From Hydrogenothermaceae bacterium (GTDB taxonomy: Bacteria; Aquificota; Aquificia; Aquificales; Hydrogenothermaceae), in the NCBI GenBank assembly GCA_026985705.1, contig JALSPY010000122.1, positions 1 to 11,946 on the forward strand: DNA of 11,946 nt, in the 5' to 3' direction. Position numbers and translations under genes: made by a program. Positions 1-7,391 of this stretch are shown piece after piece. Each line of letters opens with the position of its first letter. Within the stretch, counting starts at the first letter, position 1. The notes beneath the pieces were generated by a model that had not been told where the DNA came from, ran no database searches, and was given only the letters and a program-made list of their open reading frames with translations.

Positions 1-18
1 AATTAATTAAAAAATCAA

Positions 19-92
19 GGCGGCGTAGCTCAGCTGGTTAGAGCACGTGGCTCATATCCACGGGGTCGCAGGTTCGAGTCCTGCCGCCGCCA
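19..92 (+). tRNA. tRNA with CAU anticodon, probably elongator tRNA-Met
   Basis: The full cloverleaf can be drawn. The acceptor stem is GGCGGCG/CGCCGCC with discriminator A at 92. The D arm is GCTC/GAGC around a loop with GG. The anticodon stem CGTGG/CCACG holds loop CTCATAT with anticodon CAT at 53-55. The T arm is GCAGG/CCTGC around TTCGAGT. CCA is not encoded. The paired first position and the lack of three G-C pairs next to the anticodon loop argue against initiator tRNA-fMet. The D arm and variable loop (GGGTC) resemble elongator tRNA-Met. A tRNA-Ile2, whose CAU is converted to lysidine-AU, has the same anticodon and cannot be fully excluded, particularly as tilS follows 27 bp downstream. 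Position 38 is U, where A is usual in the E. coli Met and Ile2 tRNAs. The GC-rich stems suit a thermophile. Confidence 0.95.
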
Positions 93-119
93 TTAAAACA
101 TTATCATATAAAACCACTC

Positions 120-1487
120 TTGGTTGAGAAAAAATTCTTAAAAGCTGTAAATAAATACTCTTTAATAAAACCTAAAGATAAAATACTAATTGCCTTTTCT
201 GGTGGAGTAGATAGTGTTGTTTTAACACATCTTTTAAAAAGATTTAAAGATTATCTTGGAATAAGTAAGATATATCTAGCTCATCTTAATCATCTTATAA
301 GAGGAAAGGAAGCCTTTGAAAATGAAAAATTTTGTATAGAATTTGCTAAAAGGGAAAATTTAGATATCTTTATAAAAAGAGTTGATATAAAGAAGTTATC
401 TAAACAGTTAAATAAATCTGTAGAGCAGGTTGGAAGAGAAGAAAGATACAAATATTTTAAAGAGTTAATGGATAAATACGAGATAAATAAATTAGCCACT
501 GGACACCATTTAACCGATTTAGCTGAAACTTTAACTTTATGGTTTATACAGGGTAATAAAAAAGGATTAAAGGGATTTAAACCTAAAGAAAAGCACATTA
601 TAAGACCTCTATATCTTTTGAAAAAAGAAGAGATAGAAGAGTATGCTAAAGAAAAAAGATTACATTATCATTTAGATAAAACTAACTTTGATACGAGTTT
701 TCTTAGAAATAAAGTTAGACATAATATATTGGGAATTTTAAAGGAAGTAAATCCAAATCTAGAAAACTCTTTAAAGACACTTTCATATTTTCTAAACTTA
801 GATGATGATTTTATAAAGAGATATATAGATAATTTAAATTTAGACTTAAAAAGTCTAAATGAATTAGAGTTAAAATTACTAAAGAATTTAGATAAAGCCA
901 TAATATATAGGATTTTACAGAATTGGATATATTTAAAAACAAACTATTATCCATCCTACACACAATTAATAGATTTTTTAGAGCTTTTAGAAAAAGATGG
1001 ATATAAAGAGTTAAAAATAAATAAAGACTTTAAGTTGGTAAAAACTTACTCTAAAATTTATATATCAAATAGTTTAGTTAAAGAAAGAAAGGATTATTCT
1101 TATAGACTAACTATAGGAGATAGAATTTTTATAAAGGAGGCTGGATTACTTTTAAGGGTATTTAAAGTTAAGGATTTAAATAAAGTAAATATTAAGGATG
1201 AAAAAAGGGTTGTTTGTTTTGAAATTGAAGAAGAAAAACCTACTTTCTTAATAAGAAATAGAAAAAATGGAGATAGATTTCTTCCTTTTAAACACAGAAA
1301 AGAAAAAAAATTAAAAGATGTGATGATAGATTTAAAGATTGATAGGAATATGAGAGATATAATACCATTATTAGTGTATAAGAATAAAATATTATGGATA
1401 GTTGGCTACAAAAGGTCTAATTATTATTTAATAAATGAAATATCTCAATTAAAAAACATTATATGTTTTGAAATTTTAGAGAAATAG
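120..1487 (+). CDS. tilS: tRNA(Ile)-lysidine synthetase TilS
   Basis: TilS uses ATP and lysine to convert C34 of tRNA-Ile(CAU) to lysidine, changing both its codon reading (AUA) and its charging (Ile). The N-terminal ATP-pyrophosphatase domain has the PP-loop SGGVDS at residues 27-32. It is followed by a GHHLTDLAET segment, equivalent to the family's HHxDDQAET with the first Asp replaced by Thr, and by the RPL and FLRNKVRH stretches near 190-240. The end carries the TilS C-terminal domain, recognised by RNRKNGDRFLPF, KKLKDVMIDLKI and IPLLV. At 455 residues this is the full-length form, like the E. coli enzyme. The start is a TTG without a visible Shine-Dalgarno. It is kept because no ATG or GTG precedes the PP-loop in frame. 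The gene follows a CAU tRNA by 27 bp and abuts ftsH, so the three may be co-transcribed. Function is secure; the exact start is less so. Confidence 0.95.
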   Translation: MVEKKFLKAVNKYSLIKPKDKILIAFSGGVDSVVLTHLLKRFKDYLGISKIYLAHLNHLIRGKEAFENEKFCIEFAKRENLDIFIKRVDIKKLSKQLNKSVEQVGREERYKYFKELMDKYEINKLATGHHLTDLAETLTLWFIQGNKKGLKGFKPKEKHIIRPLYLLKKEEIEEYAKEKRLHYHLDKTNFDTSFLRNKVRHNILGILKEVNPNLENSLKTLSYFLNLDDDFIKRYIDNLNLDLKSLNELELKLLKNLDKAIIYRILQNWIYLKTNYYPSYTQLIDFLELLEKDGYKELKINKDFKLVKTYSKIYISNSLVKERKDYSYRLTIGDRIFIKEAGLLLRVFKVKDLNKVNIKDEKRVVCFEIEEEKPTFLIRNRKNGDRFLPFKHRKEKKLKDVMIDLKIDRNMRDIIPLLVYKNKILWIVGYKRSNYYLINEISQLKNIICFEILEK

Positions 1488-1502
1488 GGAGGTGTAAACA
1501 AA

Positions 1503-3389
1503 GTGTCAATAAATAGAAATATCTTTATATGGATTTTAATTGGTATCTTGATGATATTTATGTTTAATATGCTAGGTAATATTGAAAATGCATCTAGAAA
1601 CACAGTTCCTTTTACAGAATTTATTGAAAAGGTAGAGGAAGGAGATATAAAACATGTAAAAATAAAAGGAGAGGAGATTACTGCTGAAACTAAAGATAAC
1701 AAAAAAATAGAAACTATTGCCCCTAAAGATTACGGAAAATTGTACGACATTTTAGCAGAAAACGATGTTAAAGTAGAAGTTGTCCCTGAGGAAGGTAATA
1801 GTTGGTTAACTACTATTTTAATCTCTTGGTTGCCAATTATTCTGTTTATAGGTCTGTGGATTTTCCTAATGAGACAGATGTCAGGCGGAGCTAATCGGGC
1901 ATTTTCCTTCGCAAAAAGTAAAGCAAAAGTTTATTTAGAGGAAAAACCTAATGTCAAACTTAACGATGTTGCTGGAATGGATGAAGTTAAGGAAGAAGTT
2001 AAAGAAATAATAGACTATTTAAAAAATCCCGAAAAATTTAAAAAGTTAGGTGGTAGAGCTCCCAAGGGAATACTTCTATATGGAGACCCGGGAGTTGGGA
2101 AAACATTACTGGCAAAAGCTATAGCTGGAGAGGCTAGTGTTCCATTTATATCTATATCAGGTTCTGATTTTGTAGAGATGTTTGTAGGAGTTGGAGCAGC
2201 AAGGGTTAGAGATTTATTTGAAACAGCAAAAAAACATGCTCCATGTTTAGTATTTATAGATGAGATAGATGCAGTAGGAAGAGCTAGAAGTGGAGTTGGA
2301 TTAGGTGGAGGTCATGAGGAAAGGGAGCAAACTCTAAACCAATTATTGGTTGAAATGGATGGATTTGACTCTGGAGAGGGAATTATAGTTATTGCAGCTA
2401 CAAACAGACCGGACATTTTGGACCCTGCATTACTCAGACCGGGAAGATTTGATAGACAGATAGCAGTTCCTAAACCTGATGTAAGGGGAAGATATGAAAT
2501 CTTAAAAGTTCATGTTAAGAAGAAAAATATACCTTTAGATAAAGATGTTGATTTAATGGTTATTGCAAAGGGAACTCCCGGATTTTCAGGAGCAGATTTA
2601 GCAAATGTTGTAAATGAGGCGGCACTTTTAGCAGCTAGAAGAGGAAAGGAAAAAGTTGGGATGGAAGATTTTGAGGAGGCAATGGATAGAATTATGATGG
2701 GACTAGAAAGAAAAGGAATGGCAATTACTCCAGATGAGAAGGAAAAGATAGCTTATCATGAAGTTGGTCATGCTATAGTAGGTTTAATGTTTAAAGAAGC
2801 TGACCCTTTACACAAAGTATCAATAATTCCAAGGGGACAGGCTTTAGGTGTTACTGTAAATTTACCTGAAGAAGATAGACATATATACTCTAAGAAAGAT
2901 TTATTAGCTAGATTACATCAGTTATTCGGTGGAAGGGCAGCAGAGGAAGTTTTTTATGGTAAAGATGGTATAACAACTGGAGCTGAAAATGATTTAATGA
3001 GAGCTACAGATTTAGCTTACAGAATAGTTGCATCTTGGGGAATGACAGATGAATTAGGTCCAATACATGTTCCACTAACTAGAAATAGTCTTTTCAACAC
3101 TCAGCAAGGATTGGAAATAAGTGAAGATACAGCTAAAAAGATAGATGAAGAAGTTAATAAACTTTTAAGGGAAACATACCAAAAAACAAAAGCAATAGTA
3201 GAAGCATACAAAGATGCAATAGTTTCAGTTGTAGAGTTATTACTAGATAAAGAGACTATAACCTGTGAAGAAATGGTTAAAATCTTAGAAGAGTATGGAG
3301 TTCCCATAGTAAACAGGTGTAGAAAAAGTGTAGTTGAAGTTATATCTGATAGCTCCTCACCTTCAGCACCTTCAGGAACAATAGAATAA
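1503..3389 (+). CDS. ftsH: ATP-dependent zinc metalloprotease FtsH
   Basis: This is a membrane-anchored hexameric AAA+ protease that degrades misassembled membrane proteins and short-lived regulators. Transmembrane helix 1 is at about residues 7-24, an extracytoplasmic domain follows, and helix 2 is at about 102-123. The AAA module has Walker A GDPGVGKT at 194-201, the pore motif FVG at 227-229, Walker B LVFIDE at 249-254, and a second region of homology with arginine fingers R312 and R315. The M41 peptidase has HEVGH at 419-423 (HExxH; HEAGH is commoner), and D497 in GAENDL is the probable third zinc ligand. The 628-residue length is normal. The start is GTG with a strong Shine-Dalgarno, GGGAGGTG at 1487-1494, that overlaps the tilS stop, so translation is probably coupled. 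The tail is Ser/Pro-rich. The gene converges on a methyltransferase gene with 3 bp between the two stops. Confidence 0.98.
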   Translation: MSINRNIFIWILIGILMIFMFNMLGNIENASRNTVPFTEFIEKVEEGDIKHVKIKGEEITAETKDNKKIETIAPKDYGKLYDILAENDVKVEVVPEEGNSWLTTILISWLPIILFIGLWIFLMRQMSGGANRAFSFAKSKAKVYLEEKPNVKLNDVAGMDEVKEEVKEIIDYLKNPEKFKKLGGRAPKGILLYGDPGVGKTLLAKAIAGEASVPFISISGSDFVEMFVGVGAARVRDLFETAKKHAPCLVFIDEIDAVGRARSGVGLGGGHEEREQTLNQLLVEMDGFDSGEGIIVIAATNRPDILDPALLRPGRFDRQIAVPKPDVRGRYEILKVHVKKKNIPLDKDVDLMVIAKGTPGFSGADLANVVNEAALLAARRGKEKVGMEDFEEAMDRIMMGLERKGMAITPDEKEKIAYHEVGHAIVGLMFKEADPLHKVSIIPRGQALGVTVNLPEEDRHIYSKKDLLARLHQLFGGRAAEEVFYGKDGITTGAENDLMRATDLAYRIVASWGMTDELGPIHVPLTRNSLFNTQQGLEISEDTAKKIDEEVNKLLRETYQKTKAIVEAYKDAIVSVVELLLDKETITCEEMVKILEEYGVPIVNRCRKSVVEVISDSSSPSAPSGTIE

Positions 3390-3392
3390 AAG

Positions 3393-4226
3393 TTATAAAA
3401 AAGAAATTTGCTTCTGTTTTTTATTCTTTTCTTCTTTTCTTTCTTTAAAAGTTTTTTCTACTTTATGTAATTTTAATTCTTCTAAAACTCTTGGTAATTC
3501 ATCATTGGCATTATTTAGTCTATTTTCAGCGATTTTTACATACTCAGATGATATATCTACGCCAATATAATTATGTCCTAGTAGTTTACTAGCTACTAAT
3601 GTGGTTCCTATACCACAGAAAGGGTCTAACACTAATCTATTTTTTTCTTCATCAAAAATTGAATAAATTATTCTGGTAGGTAGTTCTAAAGGAAATGGGG
3701 CAGGATGTACCTTAAAGCTACTTTCTGGTCTAATTTCCCAAATAGAAGTTAATTTAGCATGTCTAGATTTTAATTCTTCTCCTATAAAATTATTATCTTT
3801 AGGTTTGTATAGCCAGTATATTCTTTCTTCTATTTGCCAAAATCTCCATCCTCTTATATTTCCTGCTATTTTTCTATTCCAAATTATTTCTTGTCTAATT
3901 AACCATTTAGTTTTTGAAAGCCAATATATAGGATGTATCATTATCCCATTTTCCCATCTAATCTTATGGTTGTAGAATAAATGCCCACCTTCTTTTACAA
4001 CCCTAAACAATTCATTTAAGACTTGTATCTGCCAATTTTGATATTCCTCTTCATCTATATTATCTATATATTTGTCATATCTAACTTTGTCTACTAACCA
4101 GCCTTTATTATTTTTTTTATTGTATGGAGGAGATGTTATAACCAAATCTACAGAATTAGATGGCAATTTCTTTAGAAACTCAAGAGCATCATCTACAAAT
4201 AGTTTATTTAAAAATTTATTTATCAT
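3393..4226 (-). CDS. beta-class DNA methyltransferase (N4-cytosine or N6-adenine), restriction-modification partner
   Basis: This enzyme transfers a methyl group from S-adenosylmethionine to an exocyclic amino group of a base in a specific DNA site. Catalytic motif IV, TSPPY, is at residues 31-35. The SAM-binding motif I, DPFCGIGTT, is at 201-209, with D224 (IGVDIS) after it and a motif X-like HPAPFPLELPTRII stretch at 174-187. This order, motif IV first and motif I late, defines the beta class. The segment between (about 110-170, rich in Trp) probably contains target recognition. SPPY is commonest in N4-cytosine enzymes but also occurs in N6-adenine enzymes, so the target base stays open. 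At 277 residues it is compact, ending in a Lys/Glu-rich tail. Its ATG sits inside an ATGA overlap with the stop of the upstream gene, a probable cognate endonuclease, which points to translational coupling. The recognition site cannot be read from the sequence. Confidence 0.92.
   Translation of the reverse strand: MINKFLNKLFVDDALEFLKKLPSNSVDLVITSPPYNKKNNKGWLVDKVRYDKYIDNIDEEEYQNWQIQVLNELFRVVKEGGHLFYNHKIRWENGIMIHPIYWLSKTKWLIRQEIIWNRKIAGNIRGWRFWQIEERIYWLYKPKDNNFIGEELKSRHAKLTSIWEIRPESSFKVHPAPFPLELPTRIIYSIFDEEKNRLVLDPFCGIGTTLVASKLLGHNYIGVDISSEYVKIAENRLNNANDELPRVLEELKLHKVEKTFKERKEEKNKKQKQISFL
3397..3421. terminator. weak AT-rich hairpin between convergent genes
   Basis: AAAAAAGAA pairs with TTCTgTTTTT across a 6-base loop, leaving one bulged G. 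A T-rich run follows on the + strand, and a T6 run is read on the - strand. It lies in the last codons of the methyltransferase gene, just past the ftsH stop, so it could end both transcripts. It has only one G-C pair, so it is a weak candidate. Confidence 0.25.
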
Positions 4227-4882
4227 TTTTTTTCTCCCTTTAAACTCTTTAAGAATTCATAAAATGGTTTTGTTAAACAGTTTTTATATTCTTCTATATT
4301 TTCCGACAAAAATATTAGTTCTATATATTCGCAATTTTTATAAGATAAATAAGAAAATTCTAATGTCCTTAGGTAATTCCCCTTTTTCCTTTCCAAATTG
4401 TCCCCAAACTTTTTCCTTAATTTATTTAATATATGCTTTTCTAAGCAGTTAAAGGGGATTTCTATTATATAGATTAACTTACCATCTATAAAACCACTTA
4501 TTAAAATTTTTAAATTTATCTTTTTATCTTTTTCAAATCTCTCTGGAGTGTAATCGGTAAATTGTCCCCTACCATCTAATTTTTTTACACAAGGTGTATT
4601 TACATTTTTAGGTTTTATTTCACAGAATATTTTCGTATTAGGAGTTTCTATTCGGAAGCCATTATAACCAAGTTTTTCTGTTAATATTTCACAATCTGAA
4701 ATGATAGCTGTTATTATTTCCCTAAGTTTAGAAGAATTTTTATCGTTAATATATAGAGTTAAGAGATCACAAAAAACACTAATCAATGTAGGTTTTGATA
4801 AAGAAGATAGCTCTTTTAAAAATTCATCAGTTTTTTTAGTTGTATAGTATTTTATAAGTTTCAGTAAGTTTTCATTAATCAA
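4223..4882 (-). CDS. probable type II restriction endonuclease
   Basis: The call rests on position and on a weak catalytic signature. The gene overlaps the DNA methyltransferase start by 4 bp (ATGA) and is transcribed first. The 219-residue product is cytoplasmic, without signal or membrane segments. It contains E79 followed by E88-I-K90 in NGFRIETPNTKIFCEIKPKN (residues 74-93), which fits the PD-(D/E)xK nuclease pattern with Glu in the first acidic position. A conserved-looking core follows: DGRGQFTDYTPERFEKDKK at about 103-121, then SGFIDGKLIYIIEIPFN at 129-145, with an Arg/Lys-rich stretch at 153-173. I do not recognise a named enzyme and give no cleavage site. The start is TTG, chosen because AGAAGAGGA lies about 10 bases upstream; the nearby ATG at 4875 is out of frame. 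The gene begins 34 bp after the kdsC stop with no clear promoter of its own. Confidence 0.7.
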   Translation of the reverse strand: MINENLLKLIKYYTTKKTDEFLKELSSLSKPTLISVFCDLLTLYINDKNSSKLREIITAIISDCEILTEKLGYNGFRIETPNTKIFCEIKPKNVNTPCVKKLDGRGQFTDYTPERFEKDKKINLKILISGFIDGKLIYIIEIPFNCLEKHILNKLRKKFGDNLERKKGNYLRTLEFSYLSYKNCEYIELIFLSENIEEYKNCLTKPFYEFLKSLKGEKK

Positions 4883-4916
4883 ATTTGTTAGTCCTCTTCT
4901 AATGTTAATACATCTA

Positions 4917-5417
4917 CTATTTTAGCTCTATATAAGATATACCTTTAGCATCTAAAACTAAATCTATTACCTCTCTAACTGCACCATTTCCACCTTCATT
5001 TCTTGTTGTATATACTGCTATCTTTTTTAATATGTCAGGTGAGTTTGGAACTGTTATAGGAAATCCTACAGCTTTCAAGAGGGGAATATCTGGAATATCG
5101 TCTCCAATATATATAACTTCCTCATCTTTGAATTTATACTTTTTCTTTAAGTATTTGTAATCTTCAAGTTTATCTTTTGAACTCTGTATAACCTCTTTTA
5201 TTCCCAATTCACTAGCTCTTATTTCAACAATCTTTGAGTACCTACCGGATATAATCGCAAAATTTATTCCATACTTCTGGGCTATATATATCCCATATCC
5301 ATCTTTTACACAGAATTTTTTTATCTCATTACCATTACTGTCATATATAATTTTTCCATCTGTTAGAACACCATCAACATCCAAAATAATCCATTTAACA
5401 TTTTTCAAATTTTCCAT
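4917..5417 (-). CDS. kdsC: 3-deoxy-D-manno-octulosonate-8-phosphate phosphatase KdsC
   Basis: KdsC hydrolyses KDO-8-phosphate to KDO, a step in making the inner core sugar of lipopolysaccharide. It is a small, capless HAD-superfamily phosphatase that forms tetramers. Counting from the ATG, DVDGVLTDG at residues 13-21 supplies nucleophile D13 and acid/base D15. SGR at 57-59 is HAD motif II, K83 motif III, and GDDIPD at 105-110 the magnesium-binding motif IV. GGNGAVREV near 142-150 is the C-terminal KdsC hallmark. The 166-residue length is typical. A GTG at 5420 directly precedes the ATG at 5417. The Shine-Dalgarno AGAGG at 5425-5429 is 7 bases from the ATG and only 4 from the GTG, so the ATG is preferred. 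It lies 28 bp downstream of lptB, another LPS gene. Confidence 0.95.
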   Translation of the reverse strand: MENLKNVKWIILDVDGVLTDGKIIYDSNGNEIKKFCVKDGYGIYIAQKYGINFAIISGRYSKIVEIRASELGIKEVIQSSKDKLEDYKYLKKKYKFKDEEVIYIGDDIPDIPLLKAVGFPITVPNSPDILKKIAVYTTRNEGGNGAVREVIDLVLDAKGISYIELK

Positions 5418-5445
5418 CACCTAACCTCTGAAATAACAGAAGTTT

Positions 5446-6165
5446 TTAGGAAAGACTGAAATCTTTCCCTAAGAAAACTTCCCTCACAAGTTTATTCTCT
5501 ACTATATCCTCAGGTTTTCCCTCTGCTATTACTTTTCCTCTGGCTATTATATAAGCTCTATCAGTTATCTTTAATGTTTCTCTGACATTGTGGTCCGTTA
5601 AAATTACTCCTATATTTCTCTTTACTAAATCTTTTATGAGATGGTTTATATCTTGGACTGATACAGGGTCAACTCCAGCGAAAGGCTCATCTAAAAGTAA
5701 AAATGATGGGTTTATAATTAAAGAGCGAGCTATTTCAAGTCTTCTTCTTTCTCCCCCTGACAAAGTCCCTGCCTTTTGGTCTTTTAAATGGTATATACCA
5801 AACTCTTCTAATAGCTCTCTAGCTCTACTTTCTATTTCTATGGGGTCATCTCTTATAAACTCAAGGAACATAACTAGATTTTCCCAGACTGTTAAACTTT
5901 TAAAAATAGATGCTTCCTGTGGTAAAAAAGAAATTCCCTTTCTTGCTCTTTCATAAACAGGTAAATTTGTAATATCTTCTTCGTTAAGTTTTATCTTTCC
6001 CTCATCGGGTTTTATAAAACCTAATAAACATCTGAATGTGGTTGTTTTTCCGGCACCGTTAGGACCAAGTAAACCTACTATTTCCCCCTCCCTAACATAC
6101 ATAGAAATCCCATCTATAGCTAGCTTTTCCCTATACTTTTTTCTTATATTGACAACTTCTAACAT
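5446..6165 (-). CDS. lptB: LPS export ABC transporter ATP-binding protein LptB
   Basis: LptB is the cytoplasmic ATPase of the LptB2FGC complex, which extracts lipopolysaccharide from the inner membrane and drives it across the periplasm. The 239-residue protein has Walker A GPNGAGKTT at 34-42, Q-loop Q83 within LPQEASIFKSLTVWENL (typical of LptB), signature LSGGE at 135-139, Walker B FLLLDE at 155-160 and switch histidine H192. The C-terminal VREVFLG segment is also usual for LptB. Its ATG follows the aminotransferase TAA with no base between (TAAATG), so its ribosome site (CAGGTAA) lies in the upstream gene and translation is likely coupled. lptA and lptC, which often sit beside lptB and kdsC in proteobacteria, are not between these genes or elsewhere in the window. 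Confidence 0.95.
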   Translation of the reverse strand: MLEVVNIRKKYREKLAIDGISMYVREGEIVGLLGPNGAGKTTTFRCLLGFIKPDEGKIKLNEEDITNLPVYERARKGISFLPQEASIFKSLTVWENLVMFLEFIRDDPIEIESRARELLEEFGIYHLKDQKAGTLSGGERRRLEIARSLIINPSFLLLDEPFAGVDPVSVQDINHLIKDLVKRNIGVILTDHNVRETLKITDRAYIIARGKVIAEGKPEDIVENKLVREVFLGKDFSLS

Positions 6166-7380
6166 TTACTTACCTGAATACTTTTTAAAAAATTTTTTTA
6201 TATTTCTTATAGCCTGTCTAATTCTCTTTTTATTTTCCACCACTGCAAATCGGACATAACCTTCTCCATGCTCTCCAAAACCTACACCGGGAGCTACTGC
6301 AACTTCAGCTTCAGTTAAAAGTAGTTTACTAAACTCTATAGAGCCTAACTTTTGAAACTGTTCAGGAATTTTAGCCCATAAAAACATAGTAGCCTTTGGT
6401 TTTTCAACCTTCCAACCGGCTCTGTTTAAACCGTTGACTAAAATGTCTAATCTCTCACTGTATGTGTCCTTAGCTTTTTCTACAACTGAATAGTCTCCCT
6501 CTAATGCAATAATACTTGCAACCTGTATAGGTGTAAACATACCATAGTCTAGATAACTTTTAAGTCTTCTTAAATTATGAATTAATATTGGATTTCCTAG
6601 GACAAATCCAACTCTCCAGCCTGCCATAGAGAAACCTTTAGTTAGAGAGTATGTTTCAACAGCTATATCTTTTGCTCCTTCTACTTGTAGAATACTTGGG
6701 GCTTTATAACCATCAAAACATAAATCTGCATATGCGAAGTCATGTATTATCCAAAGATTTTTCTTTTTTGCAAATTTTACTATCTCTTTAAAAAATTCTA
6801 AATCAACTGTCATTGTTGTTGGATTATTTGGAAAATTTAAAATTAAAACTTTCGGTTCTGGATAACTGTCCTCATATGTTTCGTATATATTCCTTAGAAA
6901 CTGCTCCTGTTTTTCGCTATCACTTCCCTCTATTGGTAAGGGAACAGTTAAAACACTGGCACCGGCTATAACAGGAGCATAGTAATGAATTGGATACCTA
7001 GGGCTTGGGACGAGAGCTATATCCCCCGGAGATAACATTGCAAGCATAAGATGAGATAAACCTTCCTTTGAACCAATTGTTAGTATGGCTTCTTTATCAG
7101 GGTCTAACTCTACTCCAAATCTCTCTTTATAAAAATTAGTGATAGCTTTTCTTAATCTTGGAATACCTTCAGACATAGAGTATCTATGGGTGTGTTTTTT
7201 TCTAGCAACTTCACATAATTTTTCTATTATATGAGATGCAGGTTTTAGGTCTGGATTCCCCATACCAAAATCTATTATATCTCTTCCTTCTTTTCTCAGT
7301 TTTGCCTTTAGCTCATTTACAACTGCAAAAACATAGTTTGGTAATCTCTTTATCCTTGGAAACTCAATAAAATCAGACAT
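6166..7380 (-). CDS. alaC: class I/II aminotransferase, AlaC type (alanine/glutamate-pyruvate transaminase)
   Basis: This is a PLP-dependent fold-type I transaminase. The whole sequence follows my memory of E. coli AlaC (YfdZ): RLPNYVF near 12-18, DFGMGNPD at 37-44, TIGSKEGLSHLMLA at 101-114, KAPSI at 226-230, and CGx-free SLTKGFSMAGWR at 245-256. Key residues are N186 (contacts PLP), D214 and Y217 in HDFAYAD, Schiff-base lysine K248, R256, and R377, the probable substrate-carboxylate arginine. The 404-residue length is normal. It probably makes alanine from pyruvate and glutamate. A related activity such as LL-diaminopimelate aminotransferase cannot be excluded from sequence alone, since those enzymes share this family. 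The start is ATG with Shine-Dalgarno AGAGGTGAG directly after the stop of the upstream LysM gene. It contacts lptB end to start. Confidence 0.9.
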   Translation of the reverse strand: MSDFIEFPRIKRLPNYVFAVVNELKAKLRKEGRDIIDFGMGNPDLKPASHIIEKLCEVARKKHTHRYSMSEGIPRLRKAITNFYKERFGVELDPDKEAILTIGSKEGLSHLMLAMLSPGDIALVPSPRYPIHYYAPVIAGASVLTVPLPIEGSDSEKQEQFLRNIYETYEDSYPEPKVLILNFPNNPTTMTVDLEFFKEIVKFAKKKNLWIIHDFAYADLCFDGYKAPSILQVEGAKDIAVETYSLTKGFSMAGWRVGFVLGNPILIHNLRRLKSYLDYGMFTPIQVASIIALEGDYSVVEKAKDTYSERLDILVNGLNRAGWKVEKPKATMFLWAKIPEQFQKLGSIEFSKLLLTEAEVAVAPGVGFGEHGEGYVRFAVVENKKRIRQAIRNIKKFFKKYSGK

Positions 7381-7391
7381 TTCTCACCTCT

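Noticed and set aside
4072..4452. A 126-codon + strand open frame antisense to the restriction-modification junction
   Set aside because: It covers the ends of two - strand genes with clear motifs and a coupled overlap. Its product shows no family features and no ribosome site.
4883..4916. A dedicated promoter for the restriction-modification pair
   Set aside because: Only very poor hexamer matches were seen on the - strand here and in the last part of kdsC.
5588..5956. A 122-codon + strand open frame inside lptB
   Set aside because: It is a mirror frame of a strongly conserved ABC ATPase. The Ser/Lys-rich product has no recognisable motif.
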